From positions 6,907,751-6,971,750 of the forward strand of contig NW_002060945.1 in assembly GCF_000150275.1 (NCBI RefSeq): a DNA stretch of 64,000 nt, written 5' to 3'. Shown here one piece after another: positions 1-11,370 of the stretch; position 1 is the stretch's first letter, and every line of letters starts with the position of its first letter. Source of the stretch: Trichoplax adhaerens (taxonomy: Eukaryota; Placozoa; Uniplacotomia; Trichoplacea; Trichoplacidae). Made by a program: the position numbers and the translations under genes. The notes beneath the pieces are model-generated. The model had not been told where the DNA came from. It saw nothing but the letters and a program-made list of their open reading frames with translations, and searched no databases.

Positions 1-505
1 CAGCTTTTCTTACTCACTTATACATCAATTTACTTTCCGAAACGATATCGACCATCAAATTTAGATCATATCTTGCGTTATTTTTATCCAACTTATACAC
101 CTATCCTAGTAGTATTTAAAATCATGATAGATATATTCAGTAAGTAGGCATAGTTTACAAGTAACTTTTATACATGCTTACAATAATTTTAGAAAACAGC
201 AAGTAATTCCCAATAAACGATGTATTCAATGCAGTAGATATCTTAAGCTCAAGATAGGCTATATTGCTATCTTATTAAACAATTAATTATGAAAAATTTA
301 AGTTTATTATCGTATCTTGTTCTATATTACTAGAGCTATTCTTGTTCACTTATACATATATGATTAATCATTATCAATCTATTTAATGACACTCATGATA
401 TACTGTATTTTACTTTCCTAAACAACATTGATCATCGAATTCAGATCATTTCTTGTGCTATTTTTATTCACTTACGCAACTACTATAATTATCAATCCAT
501 TCTAG
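1..505. other. Intron or upstream non-coding part of the ClC gene
   Basis: No convincing exon is visible. The first recognisable exon starts at 506 after a TCTAG acceptor, so this stretch is probably intron. It holds two diverged direct copies of an ~85-bp sequence, listed separately. Confidence 0.5.
29..495. repeat. Diverged direct repeat, copies at ~29-118 and ~409-495
   Basis: Both copies start with TTTACTTTCC. They stay alignable through an AGATCAT-TCTTG core and a TATTTTTAT block. The preceding CTTATACAT motif is also repeated. Identity is roughly 75% by eye. Confidence 0.6.
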
Positions 506-3418
506 TGGCAACATTAATTACACAACAAGGAGAAGAAGCAATCCATCGCCTCTTTTCTCGTCAGACTTACTACCAATTCGATTACGTGTAAGAATTTAAA
601 AATGTATAAGTATACTCGTATACAATTAATTAAAAATAATATGTTAATGAACAAATCCACTACTTTTGCCAATTCACTAGGCCTTTGCTTGTTGTCTTGG
701 GACCTTATTTCATTTTGGCTTGTTGGTCCGCTGGCACAGCTGTTGCATCTGGATTGGTCGTACCCATGCTGTAAGATTACTTACTTGAAATAAATCAATT
801 TAGCCCCAATTTAATCTTAAATCCCTATTTCATTATCAAAATAATCGATTACTGTAGCTTGATTAATGAAATAAACAAGAAATAACGAATGCTAAAAAAT
901 CGTTTTCTATATGCTACTTTATAAAAAAATGAAGCACCGTAAACTCAATATGCTATACCACCTTGATTAATGATGATGATTTACGATTCCTATCTTGATA
1001 TTCCTATACCTTTCAATAATTATAGGTTTATTGGTGCTTTATACGGCCGAATTATAGGATTATCTTTAGTATCTCTATTTGGTGTCCATCAATCAGGTAA
1101 CGCGATAGAAACCCTCGCATTTTATATATGCCACAAATCCGGAAGGAAAGTTAATTTGTCTAGCATTCGTAATTTGCTCAATGCTCGTGAATACTATAAG
1201 ATTCAAAATTCTTAATATTGATCAGTTATTTCTTATATTAGTTTGCACCTAGTCCTATACTTATTTGTTTTATTATCGTATCTTAAATTAACAATTCTTA
1301 ATTATCATTGAAAGGATACTGGGCATGGATGGATCCTGGTGCGTTTGCTTTAGTCGGTGCTGCTTCCTTCTTCGGAGGCGTTTCTCGGTTAACAATGTCT
1401 CTAACTGTGATTATGGTATTGCTTGATATTACGAAATTAAATAACTAATATCGCCACGTTAAACTTTGTCCCAAGTATAGAAGCCGCAATTATAAGTAGA
1501 ATTCTCACTTTAGAAATCAACATGAGTAAATTAGAACCGTTAGTTATATGTTCTATTTACAAGTATCGATCTCATAATTTCTTATTCTATTACACTATCA
1601 ACTCCATTGAACTAGTATCATAAGATTCTCTAAACTCAATTTTCGTGCCTAATTCTCTTTTAAAACTATTGAATATGTATAGATGGAAATCACCAATGAT
1701 GTCCAATTTTTATTAGTCATCATGACCAGTATCTTGGTCGCAAAGTTAATTGGAGATTACCTAACTCATTCGCTATATCATTCCTTACTGGAATTGAAGT
1801 GTATTCCATTCCTTGATCATTCTCCATCATCCTTAAACCATCATCAGTAGTAAGTTTATTACTAAAATCCTTAGACATTTTAGAATAGTTTGTTTAGAAC
1901 TAATTGTATTTATTGATATGATGACTAGCCCGAATCATGAATTTTATACGATAGGCGATATCATGACCCGTGATCCACAGGTAACAAAGTGTTCAATTTA
2001 TATACATATATGTATATTTATTGAGAATATCTGATTTTTTAAAATCCTTTAAAGTATCACTAGATAGAGTGATCTCCCATCAATCACTAGATTATAAAGA
2101 TATTTAGCCAAAATGATGAAAGAGATTCATATCAAAGATGATTTTTATGCTATAATTATATAGTGTTTGCAAGAGAGAACGTCAGTTCGTGATCTAGCCA
2201 AATTATTAGTCAATAACGATCATCATGCTGGTTATCCAGTTGTGACAAAATCCAAAAGACATGATGAACAAATCTTTCTTGGATTAATTACGGAACAAGA
2301 GCTTTATGGCCTATTTTCAACTAGTAAAGATATTTTTATAGGACCCGATGATGATGGTTCCAAGACACCAACAGCTTCGTATGATGTAGTAAGTTAAATG
2401 ACATTTACATGATCCTTTCTATCTACTATTCCATTTTCTATTAAGAACGTTGACTAAGACTAATTCCTTGATACCTAAATTATAGATTGAATTAAAGTTT
2501 CATAATTTCTTTAGCTTGAAGATGTAAAACATTAAATATTGAATATTAAACCAATCAACAATATCATTAATGATACCATTTTTTGCTTTTTGCAATTTCT
2601 CTGCAATATTAGTTGCGAGATGTGAAATACAGTGATGATTTAGCAATTGATATCAAAAGATACGCTAGCGAGGAAGAATACGATCAGAAATTTGTCGATT
2701 TAAGACCCTACATAAACAAATCCTCCTTTTCTATTCCCGTATCATTCTCTCTTCGCCGTTGTTATATTCTATTTCGAACGATGGGCTTAAGACATTTAGC
2801 AGTGGTCGACGAAGATAATCGGTAATGCTATAATGTTTGAAAGATGAACTATTCCTCGATATCTCCAGCATTTTAGTAGCATTTTAATTCTTTTAGATCT
2901 CGATTACTACAATCAGTTTATCTTGCACTGTTATAATATCTACGTTGACTTTAATGATAGAAGAAGGCTATGTAGAATTAGTCTTAAACTTTTTATTCGA
3001 TTTTGTTTACGTTGTTACCCAATATACAATATCTATCCTAGATTAAGATGAGGTTAGCCTTTAAAAATCTTGCTGTCCTCAATCTGATCTACCTAGTATT
3101 GAATACAAAGCTGTTAATTTAATCTTTTAAGCACATAAATTGGCTATTGCACCCTTAATCATAGATATACTGTACTGTAGACTGAATTCATTATCATGAT
3201 ATCCACATCGACCCTATGGTAAATCCAATAAATTATTCAATACGATCTTATATAATTCTATTTACATTTACATTCATTCTCTTCTTAATTACTGTAGATG
3301 TGTTGGCATAGTTACTAGGAAAGATCTAATGGGATTTCATATAGATGAAAAAATTAGAGCTAAAGAAGAGCAAAAAGAAGAAGAAGAATTAACACCGATA
3401 TCTACAGCAGCTTTTTAA
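506..3418 (+). CDS. ClC-6/7-type chloride channel or Cl-/H+ exchanger, C-terminal part (nine exons)
   Basis: A ClC-family transporter, whose animal class 6/7 members are endosomal or lysosomal Cl-/H+ exchangers. Exons are 506-587, 681-770, 1026-1096, 1315-1415, 1683-1849, 1929-1980, 2164-2388, 2613-2821 and 3298-3418 (stop TAA). Frame is kept at every junction and gives 371 residues. The 5' exons lie outside the window. Visible in order: MATLITQQGEEA; the helix with FILACWSAG; SGLVVPML at the helix-N anion motif; GAASFFGGVSRLTMSLTVIM; EITNDVQ; then two CBS domains. The first CBS starts near IGDIMTRDP. The second runs from VDLRPYIN through LFRTMGLRHLAVVD to VGIVTRKDL. The tail is acidic and lysine-rich. 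The canonical GxFxP motif reads GLVVP here. Similarity is split between ClC-6 and ClC-7, so no symbol is given. A candidate AATAAA lies at 3815-3820. Confidence 0.92.
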
Positions 3419-4013
3419 ATCAATTTTGTTACGCATTTTGTGTGACAATTTTCTTATCCAGAAACATTTAAATTACCCAATCGTCTTTAATTAACAACAT
3501 GATATAATCGATGACTGAATGGCTGTTAATAACGATGTTTTATTACTTTAATTCTAGAATTAATTACGGTTGGTGTTAGCATAATAAATCAGCAGGGATA
3601 TAGTTGATTTATTATGATTCCTTTGTTTGTGTGACGATCACTGTGACCATTATTTTGGTAATATTTTAGCTTTGCCTAACGAAATCAGTTTTTTTAATAC
3701 TTCAGAAAGATGGATTTATGAGTAAAGCTTAATGCTTCGAAATTTGTATGATAAACACTTATTGAGCTAGTATAGTAGATGTATGCTTAAATATATAACT
3801 TTGTACAATTTTGAAATAAAATATTGTAGTTTTAACTTGCACTATTTATGGTAGCGATGAAGAACTCTTTTGCTTTCTTTCCCCTTTCACAAGGAATATT
3901 GCTACTATTTTATAGCATTGTGGCTTTAGCACCGTAGCTACTGTAGTACAAAACCTGTTGATATGATTGCACAGCAATTTAGCAGTTTACTTTCTGATTA
4001 ATCCATGCTCATA

Positions 4014-4650
4014 CGAGTGATTCGAGTAATTCATGAAATGAACTACTGAAATGAATTATTCATTGATTTATTAATGTAAGGCTGCAAAGTATTGATTTAA
4101 CATAATAAAATAGAATACGTACGTGCTTACGTGTATTTACTAAGGTAGCTGTTTTTCCTTCATGAACAGCCACCAATAATGCTCATCATTTCGTGGAATT
4201 ACTCATTACTCAGTTAATTTAAGGCTGCAAATGCTAATTTAGCGTAATAAAAATTTATAGAACGTTTAAATTTGCTTCTACTCGTACTTAGCTAGAGTAG
4301 CCTTTTCCTTCATGAACAGCCTCTTACGATGCTCATCATTTCATGAAATTACTCATTGCTTAGTTAATTTAAGGCATCAAATTTTGACTTGATTTATAGA
4401 GCACGTATGTCTGCTTATACTTACCAAAGTAGCAGTTTTCCCTTATGAACAGCCTCTAGCAACATTCATCATTTCATGAAATTTATTCATTTGCCTAATT
4501 AATTCATGGCTACAAAAGGGCTGAACTAATTATTTAATAGAGTAATAAAAGATCACAAAATACTGTACCGGGCCGTTGCTAAATGAAGGCCACACCAGAA
4601 AGCAGATTTTTGATAGTCTCTACTTGCTAACCAAGCTCATTATTTCATGA
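4014..4650. repeat. Diverged tandem array, unit ~130-150 bp, about four to five copies
   Basis: CATGAACAGC or TATGAACAGC recurs at 4161, 4311 and ~4444, giving spacings of about 150 and 133. Each is followed by GCTCATCATTTC-TG-AATT and then TTAATTTAAGGC. Partial units flank the array at ~4030-4100 and ~4610-4650. Confidence 0.75.
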
Positions 4651-5937
4651 ATAACTGGCGTAGATTAAGAATTTAATGAAAGAAATAGCGGCACCCCTAA
4701 CAAGGCAAATATTTTTAGAGTTACTTGGCCATAGCATAACAGCGTGCAGGCGTGTACCGTAGCAGTAGTACTACAAAATCCCCACTGTTAAGAGTGGAAC
4801 CCTATCGCTATTTTCACTTATGTAATCTTCAAGGTACTCTTATGATAGTGGCTATAATATCTACGTATGGTTTTATTTCTCTACACAGTACAGTAAGACA
4901 ATATTCAATCTTATCATCTACAATTAAAATAATCAATTGCCACTACTACTTGGAGATCATCAAAAGAAAGAGGAAGTAAAGCTACCAGTCAAAATTCGAT
5001 ACAAATTTGCTGATTATCTCTGAAATTACTTAAACCACATCATCAATTTCTTAAATTCATTTTCTTGTTATTAAGTTATTGAATAGACTGGAAATAAAAT
5101 CTCTCTCGAGCTAAAGACTTTGGAAAGTATTGCCTGAGCGGTGCTTAATTCGTGGCAACGAAAATCAAAAGCGATATTATTAGAGCAAGTGCCAAAATTG
5201 ATTGCTCTCAATATGGATAAATCAAAAGAAAAAGGAGGAAATCTGACTTGTATACTCCAATTTCATCTACATTGATCCATTGGAAAATTGCGCGATATTG
5301 TGGGTAACAAAATATCGCGTCCATAGTCAAGTTTTCAGTGAAAAATCAAGACATTTAATTTTAGCTGTCTCTCTCTCTGTCTATCCACGCTCTTAAACGA
5401 TTCATATGCTAGCCTTAATTCGGTTATTCTATAGAGCTTTCTCTTCGTAACACGATCATAAACAGTTGTATGACATTAAGAGTACAGTATGGCACACTCT
5501 ACTGTCCTATCGAAGAGAGTGCTATAATGCCAATACGGTAGCCTATTGGCCATAGAAATCCTTGCTATATCAAGAGCGACTTAGTCTTTGGGCTAAATTA
5601 GTTTTCAATTGGCTGGCCAAATTGCACATCTTCTCATTCAACAGTCCAATTATTCATCTAAATCACTCTTTCTTGATCTATTTGAGCTATTAAAGTCTTC
5701 ATGATCAACTGAAAGGTAACACATTATCAACATGCTCGTTACAAATGTAAATCTTATTGCTTTTCAACACCATTTGTGGAAGATTTATCCCACATCTGTT
5801 GCGATCTCTTGAACTCACTTCTAATAGAATTAATCAATTAGAAGTAGAAATTGAACTTATATCAATAAACATCCGAGTACATATATGCAAGTATTGAGTA
5901 GAAGCTCTATTTCAGTAGATTGAATATTAACGTAACG

Positions 5938-6412
5938 TATTAGTAATCATGAGCTACTCAGAGACTTCTACAAGTTCTATTCATCTAGGAGTCTATGACT
6001 CAATCACAGAGATGGGAGTGGTGCATAACCACATCGAGATAGTAAATCATCATTGCTGCTAGAAAATCTCATATGAACACTCGCTTATATGTACCCAGAA
6101 ATTAGAAAGGCGAGAATCTTTAAATCTCAACCCTTGTATGGACCTAATGATACTTTACCTAGTAGTGCTTGAATTTTGCTAGCTAAGCATTAATGTCCCT
6201 TATGCAGTAAAGCGCCATTGCCACTTTTATTAGTATACGCGTATATTTAATACGCAATGCAATACAACTATTAGCTACTCATTGCTTGAATCTTGCTAGC
6301 TAAGCTTTAATATGATTATGCAGCAAAAGCGTCATTTGCCACGTATTAATTTACTAATTACCTAATATAATACAACTATTAGCTACTCTGAGACTTCTAC
6401 AAGTTTTATTGC
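5938..6412. repeat. Interspersed short repeats upstream of AMACR
   Basis: GAGACTTCTACAAGTT recurs at ~5960 and ~6390. CTTGCTAGCTAAGC or TTTGCTAGCTAAGC recurs at ~6175 and ~6291, followed both times by a TATGCAG-AAAGCG block. ATACAACTATTAGCTACTC recurs at ~6260 and ~6369. This looks like a mosaic of partial copies of one unit. Confidence 0.65.
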
Positions 6413-6518
6413 AGCTCAGGATGGATAGCCGATAATCATTACTGATTCTATTTCATCTATTCCTATATCGCTCGTAATCATTTCGCTATCTGGTGCTCAA
6501 TCAAACGCAGTCGATACT

Positions 6519-8182
6519 ATGGCTTTGAAAGGCATTCGAATTATAGAAATGGCCGGTTTAGCACCTGCACCTTTCTGTGGTATGCTTCTTGCAGATTTTG
6601 GTGCCTCCGTCGTTCGAGTGGACAGAACTGGCATCGATCCAAACGGTGATTGCTTAGCTCGTGGTAAACGTTCAATTAGCGTCAATTTAAAAACTAAACA
6701 AGGTGCCAGTATTATTAAGAGACTGTGCAGTAATGCCGATGTATTATTGGATCCTTTTCGAGCTGGTGCCATGGAGAAGCTAGGATTGGGACCTCGAACT
6801 ATGCTAGATTTAAATCCAAGATTAATATATGCTAGGTTAACTGGCTATGGCCAGACGGGTAAATGGAATAGAGCAGCTGGACATGATATCAACTATCTCG
6901 CTATGTCTGGAGTATTATCCTTTCTTGGAAGATATAAGCAAAAACCAACGCCCCCGATCAATTTAGCTGCTGATTTTGCTGGCGGTGGTATTACTTGCGC
7001 TTACGGCATTTTATTGGCATTACTAGAAAGGCATAACACGGGTAAAGGCCAAGTTATTGATTCTGCAATGGTAAGGCATAATGCTTTATCACTACTATAC
7101 AAGATTTCAATGTTTCTTATGCCATTTATAGCCATCGATACGAATTGATGTCGTATTACAAGGAATAAGCACTCAAATGCCAATGGATACGGTCAATTTC
7201 GTATCCGTATAACGTTATCCCCCCCCCAAAAAATAATGGCATTACACTGTTAGAGATAGATGCTCATACTGTACACTAAAATTGATCAATTTTATTAGAA
7301 AATTACTTAATATTAGGTGATACGATTGTAGATAATATACCTACGTAGAAAGCAAAACTAGGTAATTGGTAAGTTGTTTTTCAGATCTTTCTACAGTAAA
7401 CGATCCTCTTCTTAATTAGGTTGACGGAGCAGCGTATGCCAGTACTTTCCTATTTGCATCCAAAGCAAGTCCGATATACGGCAGAAGTCTATGGGGTGAA
7501 GAACGTGGCAAAAATTTTCTAGACTCTGGCGCTCCATTTTATGATTGTTACGAAACATCAGATGGAAAATTTATGTCTGTAGGTGCGCTAGAGCCTAATT
7601 TTTATTCCCAATTACTCCAAGGTATGCAATATACATTTCTTGCTAGCGTCAATCTTATTTAAGCGCCTAACAGATAAACAGATAAAACTAAACTAGTGGT
7701 CTATGATATCAAATTATTCCAAACTTTCCTAATCACAAGTGCTGATATTCGTAATTGCATTGGGTACAGGACTAGATCTAGATATAGATAGCCAACCTCC
7801 TCAAAATGATCGTAAGTATTGGCCGGAAATGAAGGAAAAATTTACAAAAATATTTGGTAGTCGAACTAGAGATGAATGGTGTAACATCTTTCAGAACCTC
7901 GATGCCTGCGTAGCTCCAGTACTGGAAGATAACGAAGTTGGTAATTGGAGTATTAACAGTGAACGAAAAGTGTTTTTCACCAATTCTGATGGTAAGCAGA
8001 TGCCTTCACCTGCGCCGCGTATGCATGGTAAAAGCAATCTACCTGAGCATACAAAGCAAGAACTTGTATGTGGCCTGCATACTAAAGAGATTTTATTAGA
8101 GAATGGCTTCGAATCAAAGGAAATCGAAGATTTGCTGCAAAATGACGTTGTCAGTCAGACTACAGTAAAATCGAGCTTGTAA
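6519..8182 (+). CDS. AMACR: Alpha-methylacyl-CoA racemase
   Basis: Racemises the C2 methyl centre of 2-methyl-branched acyl-CoAs, allowing peroxisomal and mitochondrial beta-oxidation of pristanic acid and bile-acid intermediates. It belongs to the CoA-transferase family III fold. Exons are 6519-7070, 7420-7621 and 7770-8182, giving 388 residues against about 382 in the human enzyme. It starts [20 protein letters not shown], collinear with vertebrate AMACR, which fixes the start. The catalytic pair is visible as His122 ([14 protein letters not shown]) and Asp152 (AADFAGGG). The C-terminus is KSSL, a peroxisomal PTS1-type tripeptide. The third exon keeps the WPEMKEKF and DACVAPVLE blocks. All three exons join in frame. 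Candidate AATAAA at 8500-8505. Intron 1 holds a run of nine C. Confidence 0.96.
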
Positions 8183-10143
8183 CCAACTACAGTGACACAC
8201 AGTAATTGAATTACTGTTCGATGTATGGCTTTTTAATATTTAGCATGGATTGTACTGCAGAGAAGCATACATAATCTACGATGCCTGCTTAGAACATTAA
8301 TTAGTAACACTGTTAGTATGATAATAATTTCATACAGGCTAGATTATGTTACTCTGATTGTATCTACAGTGATACGTATACTTGAAACTGTTGTTATTAA
8401 CTTACGATGGAAAAAAAGACTTATTATATTACTTGCCTACTTGAATATAGGACACCAGATTGTTTATTATTATTAATACAAACTTCGAAATTAATTTGTA
8501 ATAAATCGAAACCCTAGTTATCATAATAAATTAGGCTGCTATCTAGTGCTAAAATTTCAATTCAATGTTATAGAAAATTGAGAAGTAGCTTGATTACCTT
8601 GTCTGTATGCCCAAACTTATTGTGCTGTAGTCAATCGTTGTTACATTTAGACTTCTAAGGATTTTCTGTCTCAAACCAGTTGTGCACGTATCAAAATTTA
8701 GCCCTAAGAATTACCTTATTTAACCATTCAATTTTTGGAATTACACTGTTTCGAAATAGAGCACGCATGACTTAAAACGGCATTAACAAGAAAACTTGTA
8801 AGAGATTTACAATTCTTCTTTAGCGTGAGCTTAGAAACGTTTTGGTATTACAATTTAATGATACTTCCGCCTTTTAATCTAATAAAAGTACTCGCAATGC
8901 ATCTAATATATGCAAACTCCTTGGCTATCTAGTACAATATGCCATGTTTTCATTACTTGATCGGTCTTAACATTAATGTCGCTCCAGCTTATACGCGTAA
9001 TTAAGGAAACCGTGCTAGACCGTAACCAAACTTATATCGTATAGTTGCAACTATCTCAACCCTTAAGATTAGTCAGTCGAAGCCCAATATAGTATAAATG
9101 TGCATTTTCAAGATGGTTACTGATTGAATAAGAATACAGTCAGGGAATGGATTCAAAGATTAAGTAATTTTGCACGTCGGTAAAAAATCGTTCTCAGATC
9201 TCTAAAACCATCATTGACCACTATCATCTAAGTAAGTCAAAATCCAGGTAGAAAGATATTTTAAAATCAAGGTTAAATTTGTTCACATTGCATTCTATTC
9301 GAGAATTTATTCTAAAGATTGGTGCAATCTATGTTACATACCAGTATTGAAATTACAGTAATTAGATAACGGTGCTTATTCAATATTTCAATTTTGTTTG
9401 CTATAAGAAATGACACGACCTCGTATTTCAACTCTTTTACTCTCTCCTAGAAAATCGAGTCGTCTTCTAGTTACAGTAAGTATATGTAGATTCTTGTCGT
9501 TATACATAAATACCAAATGCTATAAGCCAAAAAATATCCAATTTCAATTTTTTTTTATGTAATATTAATTAATTCTTTATTTTTTTACTGTATATTAATC
9601 TAATATTTTCGAGAACAAATATATTCAGTTTAAATACCGCTATACCGTTATTAAGGCAATACTCGTATTACTTATTGCGTCATTTTGATTTCAATTTGAT
9701 ACAATGACGCTGCTGTCTCTGTTATATGAGAATTTTTAATTCTCAGAGATAAATTCAATAAACATTTAAAAGAAATTGTTAATATTTTCTATATAAGATA
9801 ATTTTCAATATTAAGTTACTAACATTATATTATATACAGTAATGAACAAGAGAATTAATTAATCAGTTCATTGATTGCAAGTAGAATAAGTAATAATATT
9901 TATGACGAATTGAGGATCCATGATTTATTTTCTTTTACTAGCAATTGAGTGCCTAACCGAGATTGTGCAAATCTATCAGCTCGTACTATAGATTTTAGAC
10001 ATGTACAGCATAACTCTATGTTGCAGGATGTTTACAAATTCTATATACATATGTGCATCAATAACTTCTTAAATATCGTTATTCATTAAACAGCTATTAT
10101 CCTTGCTAGTTTACCTATCGTACTGATGCAATATTAATCAATT
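8183..10143. other. Intergenic between AMACR and the first GT31 gene, no gene seen
   Basis: The AMACR 3' flank and the GT31 gene 3' flank face each other. T-rich runs lie at 9548-9592. From ~9635 the DNA belongs to segmental duplication copy A. From 9835 to 10143 it is nearly identical to 14958-15267. Confidence 0.6.
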
Positions 10144-11370
10144 TTACGTTGTATCAATAATTTGATCATCCATAAGCTGCACGTATTTCGTCCTAGCTGA
10201 ACGATGAAATGAAATCATTAGTTCAGCATCATTAACACCATGTTCAGCCATCGTATGATAAAGCTCATAGGAAGTATAATTTCGATACCGAGCATTGTTA
10301 GTATCGATATGGAAATTATCGTTATGTGTAGGCTCGACATGAGTGACATTAGCTAATAAACCAATGTAGACATCATCAAGGCCGGGTATTTTTTGCACAT
10401 AAGGTATAGCCCAGATTAGTCGATCGGCAGTCTGACCAGTCATAAAATAACCAAAGCCGGAACAATATGGTGCGAACTTATCCATTGGATAATTATCATA
10501 AGAAATGTAGTATTTACTACTTTTATCGCGTATCGGGATACGATTCATTGTTGAAACGAATCCAATCCAACAATGACTTGGATTAACTGTAGGCCTAAGA
10601 CTTAGTGTTACTAAATAATCAAATAGACGCCATTTATTAATCCAGACATCATCATCGCCCTTGTAATAAAATTGTGTCTGGCAGTAGCGGCGCGCCCAAT
10701 ACATGCCTAGTATTGTCTTCTCAGTTAAGACATGATGATGTTCGATTAAATCAGTAATTACTAAATCGCCAAATAGTCGAGCTTCTTCATCTACACGTCG
10801 ATCTATTTTAATATTACCAGTACGTCCAACAATAAAGATTAATCTCCATAAATTAGCAATACGAATTCGTTGTTGAAATTCGGATGTATTGCCCCATGTC
10901 TGACGAATTCCGAAACGCTGATCGAAATGGCGCGCTGCGCTATTAATTGCAAACACTACAAATGCTGGTTGATTACAACGTCGAGGAGCAAGCTTTTGAT
11001 TGTATTTAACGATATACTGATCGCCAATAGCATGGAATTCCGCTGTTGATGGATTAAATTCACTTCTATTATATTCTAAATGGGGTTGGGGTGACGGTGA
11101 TGTTCCATCTGAAGAACTAGCTTGCATATCTATTCTCTCTTTTATATCGCTAGAAGACGAACATCTACCATCGTTACATTGTAATAGTTTGTACTTTAAA
11201 AATTGTTGGTATTCTTGCGAGAAAAAATACCATGTTAAAATGAATAATAGTAATATAATGATAACAGCTAATTTTCGATTTCGAGGTGAATAAAAAACGA
11301 AAAGTAGATGAATTTTTCCCGGCAATTTCTCTTGATTAGGCTTAGGCATAAGAGTCAATACCGATTCCAT
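10144..11370 (-). CDS. GT31 beta-1,3-galactosyltransferase-like protein, gene 1 of 6
   Basis: Predicted type II Golgi glycosyltransferase of family GT31 (Galactosyl_T fold), transferring a UDP-sugar in beta-1,3 linkage; donor and acceptor cannot be read from sequence. It is a single exon of 408 residues. Cytosolic tail ~1-33, signal anchor ~34-50, stem to ~130, catalytic domain ~131-390. Visible motifs: AINSAARHF (141-149), GIRQTWGN (154-161), IFIVGRTG (178-185), the metal-binding DDD at 239-241 in YYKGDDDVWINKWRLF, YCSGFGYFMTG (302-312) and LDDVYIGLLA (331-340), where most family members have EDV. Sequons at N101, N161, N341 and N364. About 95% identical to gene 2, with residues 164-351 identical. 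No intron, no frameshift. Confidence 0.93.
   Translation of the reverse strand: MESVLTLMPKPNQEKLPGKIHLLFVFYSPRNRKLAVIIILLLFILTWYFFSQEYQQFLKYKLLQCNDGRCSSSSDIKERIDMQASSSDGTSPSPQPHLEYNRSEFNPSTAEFHAIGDQYIVKYNQKLAPRRCNQPAFVVFAINSAARHFDQRFGIRQTWGNTSEFQQRIRIANLWRLIFIVGRTGNIKIDRRVDEEARLFGDLVITDLIEHHHVLTEKTILGMYWARRYCQTQFYYKGDDDVWINKWRLFDYLVTLSLRPTVNPSHCWIGFVSTMNRIPIRDKSSKYYISYDNYPMDKFAPYCSGFGYFMTGQTADRLIWAIPYVQKIPGLDDVYIGLLANVTHVEPTHNDNFHIDTNNARYRNYTSYELYHTMAEHGVNDAELMISFHRSARTKYVQLMDDQIIDTT

Larger units (their letters stand above)
3419..6518. other. Intergenic, no gene seen
   Basis: AT-rich, with stop codons in all frames and no recognisable exon. It contains the ClC 3' flank, a diverged ~130-150 bp tandem array (~4014-4650) and a second dispersed repeat family (~5938-6410). 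The last ~100 bases are the presumed 5' flank of AMACR. Confidence 0.6.

Noticed and set aside
4014-4650. CRISPR array
   Set aside because: Units are diverged over their whole length with no constant repeat/unique spacer pattern, and the host is eukaryotic.
4752-4979. 75-codon plus-strand frame
   Set aside because: No family resemblance and no splice context.
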